The notes under the pieces are model-generated. The model saw only the letters and a list, made by a program, of their open reading frames with translations, ran no database searches and was not told the origin of the DNA. A DNA stretch of 10,225 nt, taken from NCBI RefSeq assembly GCF_003437035.1, contig NZ_QSRL01000023.1, forward strand, positions 1-10,225, in the 5' to 3' direction. This document shows, one piece after another, positions 1 to 6,475 of the stretch. The position numbers and the translations under genes are program-made. The number at the start of each line of letters is the position of its first letter. The first letter of the stretch is position 1. The DNA comes from Collinsella sp. TF08-11AT. Its GTDB lineage: Bacteria; Actinomycetota; Coriobacteriia; Coriobacteriales; Coriobacteriaceae.

Positions 1-19
1 GCGCCCGCCCCCGCGGAGG

Positions 20-185
20 CCCGCCACGAAACCCGCCCATCTACTACCTTTGGGCGGCACCGCCCGACCACACCGCCGATGGCAAAACGAAAACCGCAGG
101 TAGACGGCCTGCGGTTTTCGCGAAACGAGAGGCGTGGTCGAGGGGTCGGGTCAAAAAGTAGTAGATGCCCCGCTTTCGTGGCGGA
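20..185. repeat. Imperfect 165-bp palindromic element with central terminator
   Basis: The two halves of this stretch are imperfect reverse complements around a centre near 104. Matching arm blocks are 21-31 with 174-184 (CCGCCACGAAA, exact), 38-47 with 158-167 (CATCTACTAC, exact), 65-74 with 131-140 (CGACCAC followed by one mismatch), and 88-100 with 108-120 (exact). The gaps between blocks are nearly equal on the two sides: 17 and 17 bases between the second and third blocks, 13 and 10 between the third and fourth. This points to one folded or palindromic unit, not chance repeats. It carries no coding signal. It resembles a REP/MITE-type dispersed element, but copy number cannot be seen from one window. 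It lies just downstream of the minus-strand gene ending at 237 and may serve as its terminator. It may extend beyond the left window edge. Confidence 0.6.
88..120. terminator. Bidirectional intrinsic terminator
   Basis: A perfect 13-bp stem (88-100 with 108-120, CGAAAACCGCAGG and its complement) closes a 7-base loop. Its outer part carries A's on one side and T's on the other, the usual form of a terminator that works in both directions. It would end transcription of the minus-strand gene that stops at 237, and possibly of a plus-strand gene to the left of the window. It forms the centre of the larger palindrome. Confidence 0.75.
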
Positions 186-236
186 GGCATTTTGAGCGGC
201 TAATCCAGGGTGCCAGCGAGCGAGAAAAACGACCGT

Positions 237-1394
237 CTAGCAATCGATTTGCAGCCAATTGCACATGACGTTGGCTCGTAGCTCCGTTTCCGCCGTCTTT
301 TGAGCCCCAGTTTTGTTCCTATAGCGCAATTCCAGGCGCGAACAAAGACTTCTAACGATCGCATCAAGCTGGTCAGCATCGTTAAGCATGTCGTGCGTAA
401 CCAGAAAGACGTCATACCCCATGCTTTGCAGCGCCGTCATGCGCTTGGCATCGTGGTCAAGCACAGCACCCGATCCATGGATAACTTCCCCCTGAAGCTC
501 CACGATGCCCGCCTTCATTATGGTCGGATTAACGATCACGATGTCCCCGTAGCAAACTTTTTGCCCTGCAATGCTCTGTGCCGATGCGGTAAGCGGCGTA
601 AGATCGTTGACATAAACGTCTCGAAAGCCGGCGCCGCCGCGGGAGCGCGGAAGCGACAGCAAAAGAATGCCAGCAACTTCGAGCGGAGACGCTGCTATGC
701 CCGTCACCATCTGCGCGGCGTTGTAGAACTTCGCGCCCCACTTGCGGCTTTTCATCTTCCTTGCGTACTCATGAAGCTCGTGTAATTCGATGAGCGGCTT
801 TCTCATCCAAAGCGATGTGCCCTTTAGCTTTATGGCCTCTTTCGTTTTCTTTTTCCCGTCTGGCCCCTTTGCGTTTGCCGGTTCTTTGACTTTTACGCGC
901 GCATAAACGCGTTTCCACGGCGCTTCGTCTTGGCTTTCATCGAGTTCAAAGAGGGATTCGGTGGTGGCTCCTTTAACGGCGTCATCGGCTTTCCGTAGTT
1001 CCGCTTCTATCGCAGCGGTGGGCTTAAAGACGGAGAACCACCCACAGAATTCGTACATGGCAAGGACAAGATCGAATGGAGACATAAAGCGTGCCATGGT
1101 AAATAGCGTCGAAAGTGGGTTGGTTACCCTAAAGCCCAATGTGGTTTCCAACGTACTGTCCACCCCCGAAGCGTCTTCGCAGTGGATTGTCGTTCGCAAA
1201 CCCGAATGGTAGTTAACGCCACCAGGCGCTGTCGTGGTAATGATCGGGGCCTTGAGGACTTCGGTTACGAAAGGGGCTTGGGACAGAGCCCGCCAGCCTT
1301 CTTCGGAGTTGGGCAGGCGCGGGTAGAGATCGCGCACCTGAGGCGGGCAACGCCAGTAGCGGAATGCGGTGTTTGCGCAGACGATTTCGTCCAT
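237..1394 (-). CDS. Hypothetical protein with C-terminal DUF559/Vsr-like nuclease domain
   Basis: This 385-aa protein has an unassigned N-terminal half and a basic, Lys-rich linker (about 166-192). Its C-terminal domain (about 245-350) matches the DUF559/Vsr-like PD-(D/E)XK pattern. The visible landmarks are D284 on a strand (GDIVIV), E299-x-Q301 in place of E-x-D/K, H306, the pair D315..R318, and the closing MGYDVFLVTH strand (325-334). DUF559 proteins belong to the very-short-patch-repair endonuclease-like superfamily, so a nuclease or nuclease-derived DNA-binding role is inferred; no substrate can be named. Q301 replaces the usual acidic or Lys residue, so activity is uncertain. The start is well supported: GGGGAGG lies six bases before ATG at 1394. 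The gene stands alone and ends before a palindrome with a terminator. There is no signal peptide or membrane segment. I do not recognise the N-terminal domain; an AbiE-like defence or toxin role would be a guess. Confidence 0.8.
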   Translation of the reverse strand: MDEIVCANTAFRYWRCPPQVRDLYPRLPNSEEGWRALSQAPFVTEVLKAPIITTTAPGGVNYHSGLRTTIHCEDASGVDSTLETTLGFRVTNPLSTLFTMARFMSPFDLVLAMYEFCGWFSVFKPTAAIEAELRKADDAVKGATTESLFELDESQDEAPWKRVYARVKVKEPANAKGPDGKKKTKEAIKLKGTSLWMRKPLIELHELHEYARKMKSRKWGAKFYNAAQMVTGIAASPLEVAGILLLSLPRSRGGAGFRDVYVNDLTPLTASAQSIAGQKVCYGDIVIVNPTIMKAGIVELQGEVIHGSGAVLDHDAKRMTALQSMGYDVFLVTHDMLNDADQLDAIVRSLCSRLELRYRNKTGAQKTAETELRANVMCNWLQIDC

Positions 1395-1740
1395 TTGCGC
1401 CTCCCCTGGTATCGGCCATATGCCGTGCGGATTACGGACATCGCCGATTATCTACTGGGGCACCATGCGGGTAAGTACCGGAAGCTGACCAAACACTGAC
1501 CAATAGCTTGACGAGTTCTGCCGAAAATCCCTCGTGTGATAGAAATCAGCTGGAAGGAGTTCTGGGCGTGTGGTCCCTGTCTCCACATTTGCGCATGAAT
1601 CACATGGGGAATTCAATGAAAATACGCATGCGTTTTATGCAAAACATGCAATGGCGTCGGTAAAAGGGTGCGATAAACAATGACACCTTATACGACTGCG
1701 ATTCGATTTTGGTGTCAGTTTTGGTGTCACACTTAGTGTC
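1395..1740. other. Gene-free stretch with short repeats
   Basis: No convincing gene is visible. The contents are: two adjacent 11-bp units beginning CTGACCAA (1485-1506), upstream of the nuclease-like gene; a bulged hairpin (1626-1649) with GCATG/CATGC and TTTT/AAAA arms; and copies of GGTGTCA or AGTGTCA spaced exactly 12 bases apart (1711, 1723, 1735), with one inverted copy at 1681-1687. The last group abuts the tRNA terminator. The part next to 1394 should hold the promoter of the nuclease-like gene, but no good -10/-35 pair stands out. Confidence 0.5.
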
Positions 1741-1777
1741 AAAAAGAAAAAGGCCAGAGTTTTAACATCTCTGGCCT
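1741..1777 (-). terminator. Intrinsic terminator of tRNA-Val
   Basis: Reading on the minus strand away from the tRNA, a perfect 9-bp stem (1769-1777 with 1751-1759, AGGCCAGAG and its complement) closes a 9-base loop. It is followed by the U-tract TTTTCTTTTT (1750-1741). It starts 10 bases after the tRNA CCA end, so the tRNA is transcribed alone. Confidence 0.85.
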
Positions 1778-1787
1778 GCGCTTTTGA

Positions 1788-1862
1788 TGGTGGGCGATAC
1801 AAGATTCGAACTTGTGACCCCATCCGTGTGAAGGATATGCTCTACCCCTGAGCCAATCGCCC
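1788..1862 (-). tRNA. tRNA-Val (anticodon CAC)
   Basis: The minus strand folds into a full cloverleaf. The acceptor stem is GGGCGAT with ATCGCCC (7 bp), the D-stem is GCTC with GAGC, and the anticodon stem TATCC/GGATG has a 7-base loop TTCACAC. The variable loop has 5 bases, and the T-arm ACAAG/CTTGT has a TTCGAAT loop. The discriminator is A and CCA is encoded (1790-1788). The anticodon CAC reads the valine codon GUG. The body is 72 nt plus CCA. A promoter lies upstream and a strong terminator follows directly. tRNA 3' ends are common integration sites for mobile elements, but no integrase gene is present here. Confidence 0.95.
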
Positions 1863-1882
1863 GTCACCTTTCGGCAAAAGAG

Positions 1883-1912
1883 ATACTAACATAGCCGCGC
1901 GTGGTTTACCAA
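1883..1912 (-). promoter_or_regulatory. Probable promoter of tRNA-Val
   Basis: On the minus strand, TTGGTA (1912-1907) and TAGTAT (1888-1883) are separated by 18 bases. Each matches four of six bases of the sigma-70-type consensus. The predicted start would fall about 14 bases before the tRNA 5' end at 1862. The spacing and position fit a stand-alone tRNA unit. Confidence 0.45.
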
Positions 1913-2000
1913 GAACTTTTTGCCCTCGATTTTAAATTCGTGGGTGCTAGCCAAGCCAAAGTAAGCAAAGCAATCGGCAAAACAGCAGATAAACCTACCT

Positions 2001-2810
2001 TTACCGCTTAATCCACGAAGTCTCGGGGCGGCAGATCAGTCGCGCGTTGTTGTAAGCTATGTCGAGCGTAAGGCAGGTGCGCGCGGCGTAAAAGCCGTCC
2101 TCGCGCTGGATGGTCAGCGCCAGCTCGGGCTTGTCGCCGGTCAGGCACAGCGGTAGCAGCAGCTGGATCCGGCCGCCGTAGAACTGCGGCACGGCGAGCG
2201 TGTAGTTGGCGGCGGCGCGGCGGGCGGCCTCGACGACGGCGCCCTCAAAGGCGCGGCGCAGCAGCAGCGAGTTGCCCTCCCCCATCAGGCTGGCAGGAAT
2301 GCGCGTAAGGTTTTCCTCGTCGCCCAGAATGTGGTCGATGTTGGAACGGATGGGCAGGCGGTAGTCAAAGACCAGCTCGGAGGGGTCCTCGGTAAAGCGC
2401 ACGCGGCACGGAAGGTACTCAAACGGGACCAGCATGGGGTCGCTTTCCTTAAAGAAGCCCTTCAAAAACCAGCGCTGGCGCGCATCGGGCTTGGTGTTGG
2501 GCTCAAATAGACCGTAGATGGTCTCGTAACGGCGTGTGTACAGGCCGGTGTTAAACAGGCAGCGGTCGTCATCGAACACCAGCGGCAGGTTGGACGGTGC
2601 GGTCTGGTCCACGTCGCGCTCGGTCAAAAACACCGCGCGGCTAAACGAAAACGACAAGTAGTTTTTAAGGATGCGATTGCTAGGACCCCAGTCCTCGGGA
2701 TCGGCGAGGTCGGCCAGGCGGTCGTAACAGGGCTCAGGGCAAAACGCAAAGTCGTAGACATTGCTGCACAGGGTGCTGGGGATTTCCATGTGGTGTCCAA
2801 TCCATTTCAT
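2001..2810 (-). CDS. DUF3825 domain-containing protein
   Basis: This 269-aa protein matches the DUF3825 pattern: an N-terminal Tyr/Asp-Phe segment, a W41..ILKNYL stretch (47-52), the FNTGLYTRRYETIYGLFEPN block (86-105), a W114-x-LKGF segment, and a late Gly-Gly-Arg-Ile-Gln-Leu-Leu-Leu-Pro strand (212-220). DUF3825 often forms the C-terminal part of RNA- or cold-shock-related proteins, but no enzymatic role is established and none is inferred. There is no signal peptide, membrane segment or extra fused domain. Two starts are possible: ATG at 2810 (a GAG about 8 bases upstream) and ATG at residue 8, both with weak ribosome binding sites; the longer form is given. The GC-rich codon use resembles core genes more than the debris to its right. 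A small inverted repeat (2857-2893) lies upstream. No clear terminator is seen before the tRNA promoter. Confidence 0.8.
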   Translation of the reverse strand: MKWIGHHMEIPSTLCSNVYDFAFCPEPCYDRLADLADPEDWGPSNRILKNYLSFSFSRAVFLTERDVDQTAPSNLPLVFDDDRCLFNTGLYTRRYETIYGLFEPNTKPDARQRWFLKGFFKESDPMLVPFEYLPCRVRFTEDPSELVFDYRLPIRSNIDHILGDEENLTRIPASLMGEGNSLLLRRAFEGAVVEAARRAAANYTLAVPQFYGGRIQLLLPLCLTGDKPELALTIQREDGFYAARTCLTLDIAYNNARLICRPETSWIKR

Positions 2811-2856
2811 AGCTGTCGCTCGGATGTTTAAATTCTATACGTGCGATGCAATTCCG

Positions 2857-2893
2857 TGGAGTACAACACAGTGGCACTAGGAGTCGTACTCCA
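2857..2893. repeat. Inverted repeat upstream of the DUF3825 gene
   Basis: TGGAGTAC (2857-2864) and its exact complement GTACTCCA (2886-2893) face each other across 21 bases. A smaller palindrome GGAGT-CGT-ACTCC (2880-2892) shares the right arm. There is no U-tract in either direction, so it is a poor intrinsic terminator. It lies about 50 bases before the DUF3825 start and could be an operator or a boundary scar. Confidence 0.4.
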
Positions 2894-2919
2894 GAGCAAT
2901 CGGTTGCCAGACGAGTTCT

Positions 2920-3165
2920 TCAATACTGAGGGGAACGGTCGAACGGATAGGTCTCCCTGCATTCGACGAGGGTCAGTCCCACATGGGCGATAATATCGCG
3001 CGCGAGCTCGTCGCCCGCCATGCCGCAGACGACGCGAGGCATACCGCGCTCAAACTGTTTCATCTCAAGAGCGTTCGACAGGATCGCCGTCAACTCGGCT
3101 GGAGTCAGCCCTTGGTCACAGAGGGCAAAATCGACCGTCTCGCCGTGTCCGGAAGTGTGCAGCAA
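2920..3165 (-). pseudogene. Unrecognised small ORF, probably a 5'-truncated gene
   Basis: The reading frame encodes about 80 residues. An ordered segment runs from GETVDFALCDQGLTPAELT to the C-terminus, with a G-M-P-R-V-V-C-G-M strand and an ARDIIAHVGLTLVE helix-strand. It looks like the C-terminal part of a folded small protein. The only available start is TTG at 3165, with an in-frame TGA two codons before it and no ribosome binding site. Its first 61 bases overlap the frame of the antitoxin-like gene at 3105-3365. The simplest reading is that the true 5' end was lost by deletion or frameshift. I do not recognise the family. Coding quality of the ordered part is good, so recent loss is likely. 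Confidence 0.45.
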
Positions 3166-3365
3166 AATTCAGAATTGTTGACTAGAGCTGCATTGATAAG
3201 ATCAGTGCCGTTGTCGAAGCGACCGAACTTCCCCGTCGCAAAGAATGCGTCACCTTTGCGGATGGCCTCGAGGGTCTCCGGATTGGGCTCTTTTGAAGGA
3301 ATGGATTGAGGGCTGGTATTCACAAGCTCCTCGTCCTGTTTACAGCACTTCATAGACAAGCGCAT
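3105..3365 (-). CDS. RelB/DinJ-like antitoxin fragment
   Basis: This 86-aa ORF contains a segment (about 27-62) with the pattern PNPETLEAI..GD......GRF.NGTDLINAAL. It recalls the toxin-wrapping C-terminal region of RelB/DinJ-type antitoxins (P-N-x-E-T-x-x-A followed by a D-L helix). The usual N-terminal ribbon-helix-helix DNA-binding part is not visible; residues 1-25 look unordered. The tail after residue 62 reads through into DNA that also belongs to the next ORF in another frame, so the natural stop was probably lost. No RelE-type toxin gene is adjacent. The ATG at 3365 follows the DUF4160 stop by 15 bases; a second ATG lies at residue 5, and neither has a convincing ribosome binding site. 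It may be a functionless remnant. The family assignment is tentative. Confidence 0.4.
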   Translation of the reverse strand: MRLSMKCCKQDEELVNTSPQSIPSKEPNPETLEAIRKGDAFFATGKFGRFDNGTDLINAALVNNSEFCCTLPDTARRSILPSVTKG

Positions 3366-3380
3366 CTTCCCGCTCGATAC

Positions 3381-3659
3381 TTAACAGTAGAACGTCAGTG
3401 AATCATCGCCAAAGGTTTCGCACCACTTGTCACATATGAATTGATGGTTCATGGTGATTAGTTTTGAAGGATCCCTGAGATCCTTAGCCGGAATCTTGCT
3501 CTCGTTGTTCGCAAGCTTGCATCCGCCGTCTTTCGTCAGCCAAAACTTAGTCGAATTAGCAGCCGCCCTCTTTACGCCAACGTGGATGTGAATTGGTTCT
3601 CCGTTTTCCGCAATCCAAAAGAATAGAACGTACTGCCCGAAAATAAGAACTCGAGGCAT
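3381..3659 (-). CDS. DUF4160 domain-containing protein
   Basis: This 92-aa protein has the full DUF4160 pattern: MPRVLIFGQYVLFFW at the N-terminus, the E-P-I-H-I-H-V histidine pair (H24, H26), the A-N-S-T-K-F-W-L block (34-41), the K-L-A-N-N-E-S-K-I-P block (48-57), and a terminal W79..FG.....FY. DUF4160 proteins are small and cytoplasmic and often sit next to another small gene; a toxin-antitoxin-like pairing has been suspected from context, but function is not settled. The start ATG overlaps the upstream stop as TAATG, with no separate strong ribosome binding site, so translation is probably coupled to the upstream gene. Length is normal for the family, and no frameshift is seen. A short antitoxin-like ORF follows after 15 bases. 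Confidence 0.8.
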   Translation of the reverse strand: MPRVLIFGQYVLFFWIAENGEPIHIHVGVKRAAANSTKFWLTKDGGCKLANNESKIPAKDLRDPSKLITMNHQFICDKWCETFGDDSLTFYC

Positions 3660-3925
3660 TATGCCACGGCCGGTCCGGCTTTTTGGCGTTCGGCGAGCTC
3701 GAAGATAAACGGAGCGTTTGATCTAACAAATTCTGTCAAGAAATTGAGGTCATCAGCAGTAAATCCTTCGACGTTGAACCATTTGACTGCAGGCAAGAAG
3801 CATTCCGCATGGTCAAAGCCAAAGTCAACCGGGCGCTCGACGGCTACGCGAACGGTTCCGTCTTCTCTTGTCTCTGAGTAGGCAAACTGGGTGCCATCAT
3901 CAAGCTGAACATAGCTCCAAAACAT
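3659..3925 (-). CDS. Small partner protein upstream of DUF4160
   Basis: This 88-aa protein starts at ATG 3925, chosen because AAGGAGG sits five bases upstream; a longer frame back to 3979 lacks such a site. It begins MFWSYVQLDDGTQFAYS and has beta-rich character through the V-A-V-E-R-P-V-D-F-G-F segment (about 28-38), then an acidic, helical C-terminal half (about 53-78). It has no membrane segment or catalytic motif I can name. Its stop overlaps the DUF4160 start by one base, so the two form a coupled pair and are likely to act together, for example as partner subunits or a toxin-antitoxin-like unit. That role is inferred from arrangement only. I do not recognise a named family with confidence. 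Confidence 0.7.
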   Translation of the reverse strand: MFWSYVQLDDGTQFAYSETREDGTVRVAVERPVDFGFDHAECFLPAVKWFNVEGFTADDLNFLTEFVRSNAPFIFELAERQKAGPAVA

Positions 3926-3951
3926 GACTACCTCCTTAGTGTTTGCATTTG

Positions 3952-3957
3952 AGTATA
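3952..3957 (-). promoter_or_regulatory. Possible -10 of the DUF4160 pair
   Basis: TATACT on the minus strand (five of six to consensus) lies 27 bases before the ATG at 3925, leaving room for a short leader with the strong AAGGAGG. No good -35 is seen at 16-18 bases. The element gives the pair its own start, independent of the SIR2-like stub upstream. Confidence 0.3.
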
Positions 3958-3972
3958 AAGAACGAAGTGGAT

Positions 3973-4161
3973 TTAACACGAGGTGAATTGAATTAATCCA
4001 ATAAGACCCGAACCCTGCCGGCCGACTGCATAGGCCGTCTTAATCGACAGTGCCATATGTCTACGAAAAAAGCCCGAGCCAACGAATAGATAGGGGTTGC
4101 GCCCCGCTTCATTAATCAAACGAACAACGCTGCTCGCGATGTCATCTCTTCTGACTTTCAT
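3973..4161 (-). pseudogene. N-terminal remnant of a SIR2-like protein
   Basis: The frame from ATG 4161 encodes 62 residues. The first 35 or so read like the start of a SIR2-like protein: a helix (DDIASSVVRLINEAG), then NPYLFVGSGFFRRH, the glycine-rich NAD-binding turn with the usual FS as FF. The reading then leaves the family and stops. No other frame downstream continues the domain, so nearly all of the NAD-binding fold is missing. GAGGGG about nine bases upstream supports the start. SIR2-like domains of this kind are common in defence NADases, so this is probably debris of a former defence gene. It differs in sequence from the intact SIR2 gene at 8303-9484 and is not a simple copy of it. 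A LexA-like box and a -10 lie just upstream. Confidence 0.5.
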
Positions 4162-4190
4162 ATAACCGCCCCTCACCAACTCCTATTTTA

Positions 4191-4220
4191 AGTATAGAAC
4201 ATATGTTTGCGTATTGCCAC
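4191..4220 (-). promoter_or_regulatory. Promoter with LexA-like box before the SIR2-like remnant
   Basis: On the minus strand, GTGGCA (4220-4215) and TATACT (4196-4191) are 18 bases apart, a fair promoter. Its spacer contains GAACATATGTTT (4197-4208 on the plus strand), which matches the core of the Gram-positive SOS box, GAAC-RNRY-GTTY. A repressor bound there would block the promoter. The outermost bases of the longer consensus do not match. Confidence 0.35.
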
Positions 4221-4278
4221 AAGCGATAGTCCTTGTTGCGGAAACGCATATGGCTGCACGTTAGACATTGCATGCATG

Positions 4279-4311
4279 AAAAAAGCAACGCTCCCTTGCC
4301 GAAAGCGTTGC
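4279..4311 (-). terminator. Intrinsic terminator of the LPXTG gene
   Basis: On the minus strand, GCAACGCT (4311-4304) and AGCGTTGC (4292-4285) form an exact 8-bp stem with an 11-base loop, followed by six T's (4284-4279). It lies about 50 bases after the stop of the surface-protein gene and ends its transcript before the SIR2-like remnant. Confidence 0.85.
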
Positions 4312-4363
4312 CCTTAAAGCTCCTACAGAGCTCTTGTATCGCAGCCAGGTGCGTCGCACCGCA

Positions 4364-5458
4364 TCAGCAGCGATATGCGATGCCCAGAAGCACTGTTCCC
4401 AGCAGGAAAAGTGCCATGGACGCGACGATCCAGTGTTTGTCGCCGGTCTTGGGAAGCGCCGGTGTTGTTGCCATAGTGGATTTGGGGTTGGTCGTCTTGG
4501 TGACTGTGGTCTTGGTGACCGTTGTCTTGAGCGACGTGGCTGCGGGTTTCACCGCAGGATCCGTCGCCGGCCCCGCACCGGGTTGCCCCGCAGAGGGGCC
4601 GGCGCCACCAGTAGGCTCGCCCGTGCCATCCCTCGGCACCTCGCCGCCGGGTGTAACGGTCTCCCCTGCCGGGGCGGTGGCGCCATCGGGCTCGATCACC
4701 ACATGCGTGGCCACGGCCCTGTCAGCATTTACCACGCTGGCAGCGCCAAAGGCCCCGCCTGCGGGCGTCACAAAGTGCGCCGCTACGAGCGATCCGCGAT
4801 TGCAGACAACGCCGGCATCCGTACCGGTTGCATCCAGCCAGGACGCATCCACGTCAAGCGTCTCGCTCGCAGTGTCAGCTCCAGATCCCTCGTCGAGCAA
4901 GCGCACGCCATAAAAGCGCAAGCCCGCATCGGATCCCGTACCCGCGGCAACAACACGCCCGCCTCCACGTACGGTTAAGCTGCCTGCGGCAATGCCGGCT
5001 ACGGTCTGGTTAAGAACACCTGCACCATCGGCCATGGCATTGAGCGTGCAGCCGTCCACCACCAGCGCCTGGGCCACATGGATACCACATTGCGAACCAG
5101 ACGCCGTGAGCGAGCCGGATCCGCGAAGCGTAAGGTTTCCCCACACCTCCATACCGCTCATGGAAATGTCCGCATCGGGCGCATGCGTCTCGACCACGGA
5201 GTTTTGCCCCACAAGCGTCACCACCAGGTCGTCGTCGGCGCCGATGGCTTCACCCGCATAGCCGGTTAGCTCCAGATGTTCGGCATCGATCCAAGCCCAA
5301 CCGGGGCCCGAAACACCTGGCTCATAGTACGTGGAACCCGCAATGAACAGGCTGTCCGCGTCCGCGGCATAAAAAGGCCCGCCCAGCAAAACGCATAGGC
5401 AGGCCATGACAGTAAACAGAATGTAGTGTCGGCTAGTGTGGAACGCGGTGGCAAACAT
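4364..5458 (-). CDS. LPXTG-anchored surface protein
   Basis: This 364-aa protein is built for export and sortase anchoring to the cell wall. It has an N-terminal signal peptide with a hydrophobic core at about 12-27 and likely cleavage near Ala-Ala-Asp-Ala. A Gly/Ser/Val-rich central region (about 40-250) has short repeating strands such as NLTLRGSGSLTASGS and SLTVRGGGRVVAAG, typical of a right-handed beta-helix-like passenger. A Pro/Gly/Thr-rich spacer follows, containing two TVTKT units encoded by a 15-bp tandem repeat (4494-4523). LPKTG (335-339), a hydrophobic segment and a short basic tail close the protein. It ends Arg-Cys, which is unusual. The start is ATG 5458; an in-frame TTG at 5485 is less likely because it would lengthen the signal peptide and has no better ribosome binding site. 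Ligand and role are unknown. It is much more GC-rich than the operon to its right. Sortase is not encoded here. Confidence 0.85.
   Translation of the reverse strand: MFATAFHTSRHYILFTVMACLCVLLGGPFYAADADSLFIAGSTYYEPGVSGPGWAWIDAEHLELTGYAGEAIGADDDLVVTLVGQNSVVETHAPDADISMSGMEVWGNLTLRGSGSLTASGSQCGIHVAQALVVDGCTLNAMADGAGVLNQTVAGIAAGSLTVRGGGRVVAAGTGSDAGLRFYGVRLLDEGSGADTASETLDVDASWLDATGTDAGVVCNRGSLVAAHFVTPAGGAFGAASVVNADRAVATHVVIEPDGATAPAGETVTPGGEVPRDGTGEPTGGAGPSAGQPGAGPATDPAVKPAATSLKTTVTKTTVTKTTNPKSTMATTPALPKTGDKHWIVASMALFLLGTVLLGIAYRC
4494..4523. repeat. Two tandem 15-bp units in the LPXTG gene
   Basis: GTCTTGGTGACTGTG and GTCTTGGTGACCGTT lie head to tail and encode repeated Thr-Val-Thr-Lys-Thr in the wall-spanning spacer. 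Such units can change in number by slippage, altering spacer length without shifting frame. Confidence 0.7.
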
Positions 5459-5494
5459 AACCGTTCCGATCTTCGCAAGAGCCAATGGAAACTG

Positions 5495-5514
5495 TACCAG
5501 GAAATGACCTGGTA
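5495..5514. promoter_or_regulatory. Inverted repeat, possible operator of the LPXTG gene
   Basis: TACCAGG (5495-5501) and CCTGGTA (5508-5514) are exact complements separated by six bases. The repeat lies 37 bases before the ATG at 5458 and just downstream of a possible promoter, the usual place for a repressor site or a leader hairpin. I do not recognise the regulator. Confidence 0.45.
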
Positions 5515-5526
5515 GCAGTAGCTTTT

Positions 5527-5553
5527 AGTGTAGCGAGATCAGACGATGGACAA
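5527..5553 (-). promoter_or_regulatory. Possible promoter of the LPXTG gene
   Basis: On the minus strand, TTGTCC (5553-5548) and TACACT (5532-5527) are 15 bases apart. The hexamers are acceptable but the spacing is short, so this is tentative. The inverted repeat at 5495-5514 would overlap the predicted start of transcription. Confidence 0.25.
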
Positions 5554-5722
5554 GGTAAAAGCCTGTGATCGACTCCCAAAATTAGGTGTAAATCGTTTTG
5601 CCAATCGATGAAAGGCGGAGTCGTCGTCAGCTTGCCGTCCACTAGACTTTAAATCACGCTACGGATGGTTTTGAAAGCTTTGCCAAGAAGGAGCAAGCTC
5701 TAAAATAATCAAACTACAGTTT

Positions 5723-6475
5723 TCAAGATTCAAGAGAAGCGCCGCTTAGGCTATCGGCGTAATCACCAAATAAGAGATATGCACGTTGAATCCGGCGCCT
5801 GTGTCTATCAATAATTTCGAGCTCATTTTCAAGATTGAACGATTTAGAGTAAGTTTTTAGAAATAAGCCGGCGTACGGAGATACCGTTTGCGTTGATCCG
5901 GCCACTAAAGTTTGTGATATGTCGTGCATGCAATTGCCATGAATATCTCGAAAATGAGTCGCATCGTCGCCATGATACAAATCGTCGTCGACAATCTGTA
6001 TAAGTTGAAGTCCAAAGGGGTTGTAAGCGCAAGATGCCTTCATCTCTTTAAACCAGTTAAATCGGGTGTCAGAAAGATAGGAATAATCACCTGTGGAGAC
6101 TGACGCGAGTTTGACACATCCACGAACAAGTTGATCTTTAAACACATTAGGCAAGTCGCATGTAACCAAGAAAATCGGATAAACATAGTCCATGATCAAC
6201 GTGTCCAGAATTTCTCTGTCTTCAGCTAACTTTATGATTTCACACCAGGCTTTTAACGATTTTTCATAACGAACTAAGAGTCGAAGAGAATCGAAAAGCG
6301 CATTATTGTAAGTCGTATAAACATCACGGTACACATCGTCTGCCAGATTGCCGAAAATTATATGCCTCAGAATATGAGTGTCCTCAAGTTGGATCGAATA
6401 ACAGAGTCCAGGGTGCTTCCTGATGAGTTTGCAAAGCTCATTTGCAAACTCATCCTCACTGTCGAAATCACTCAA
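5723..6475 (-). CDS. Unrecognised third gene of the SIR2-HerA operon
   Basis: This protein of about 250 aa is mostly helical and acidic, with no signal peptide or membrane segment. I do not recognise its family. The middle (about 60-127) is a run of amphipathic helices. A stretch at 170-187 (counted from GTG 6481) is unusually dense in His and Asp: H170, D172, D173, H176, R178, D179, H181, H186, D187. That could be a metal site or catalytic cluster, although no named motif fits (R178 to H186 is wider than the HEPN R-x4-6-H). The C-terminus carries a basic run, DRHRRRIQR (225-233). Start choice: GTG 6481 is only three bases after GGAGG, whereas TTG 6475 is eight bases after it, so TTG is preferred. 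Either start overlaps the end of the HerA gene, so translation is coupled. It is likely a third component: an effector, a regulator or a complex subunit. Confidence 0.75.
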   Translation of the reverse strand: MSDFDSEDEFANELCKLIRKHPGLCYSIQLEDTHILRHIIFGNLADDVYRDVYTTYNNALFDSLRLLVRYEKSLKAWCEIIKLAEDREILDTLIMDYVYPIFLVTCDLPNVFKDQLVRGCVKLASVSTGDYSYLSDTRFNWFKEMKASCAYNPFGLQLIQIVDDDLYHGDDATHFRDIHGNCMHDISQTLVAGSTQTVSPYAGLFLKTYSKSFNLENELEIIDRHRRRIQRAYLLFGDYADSLSGASLES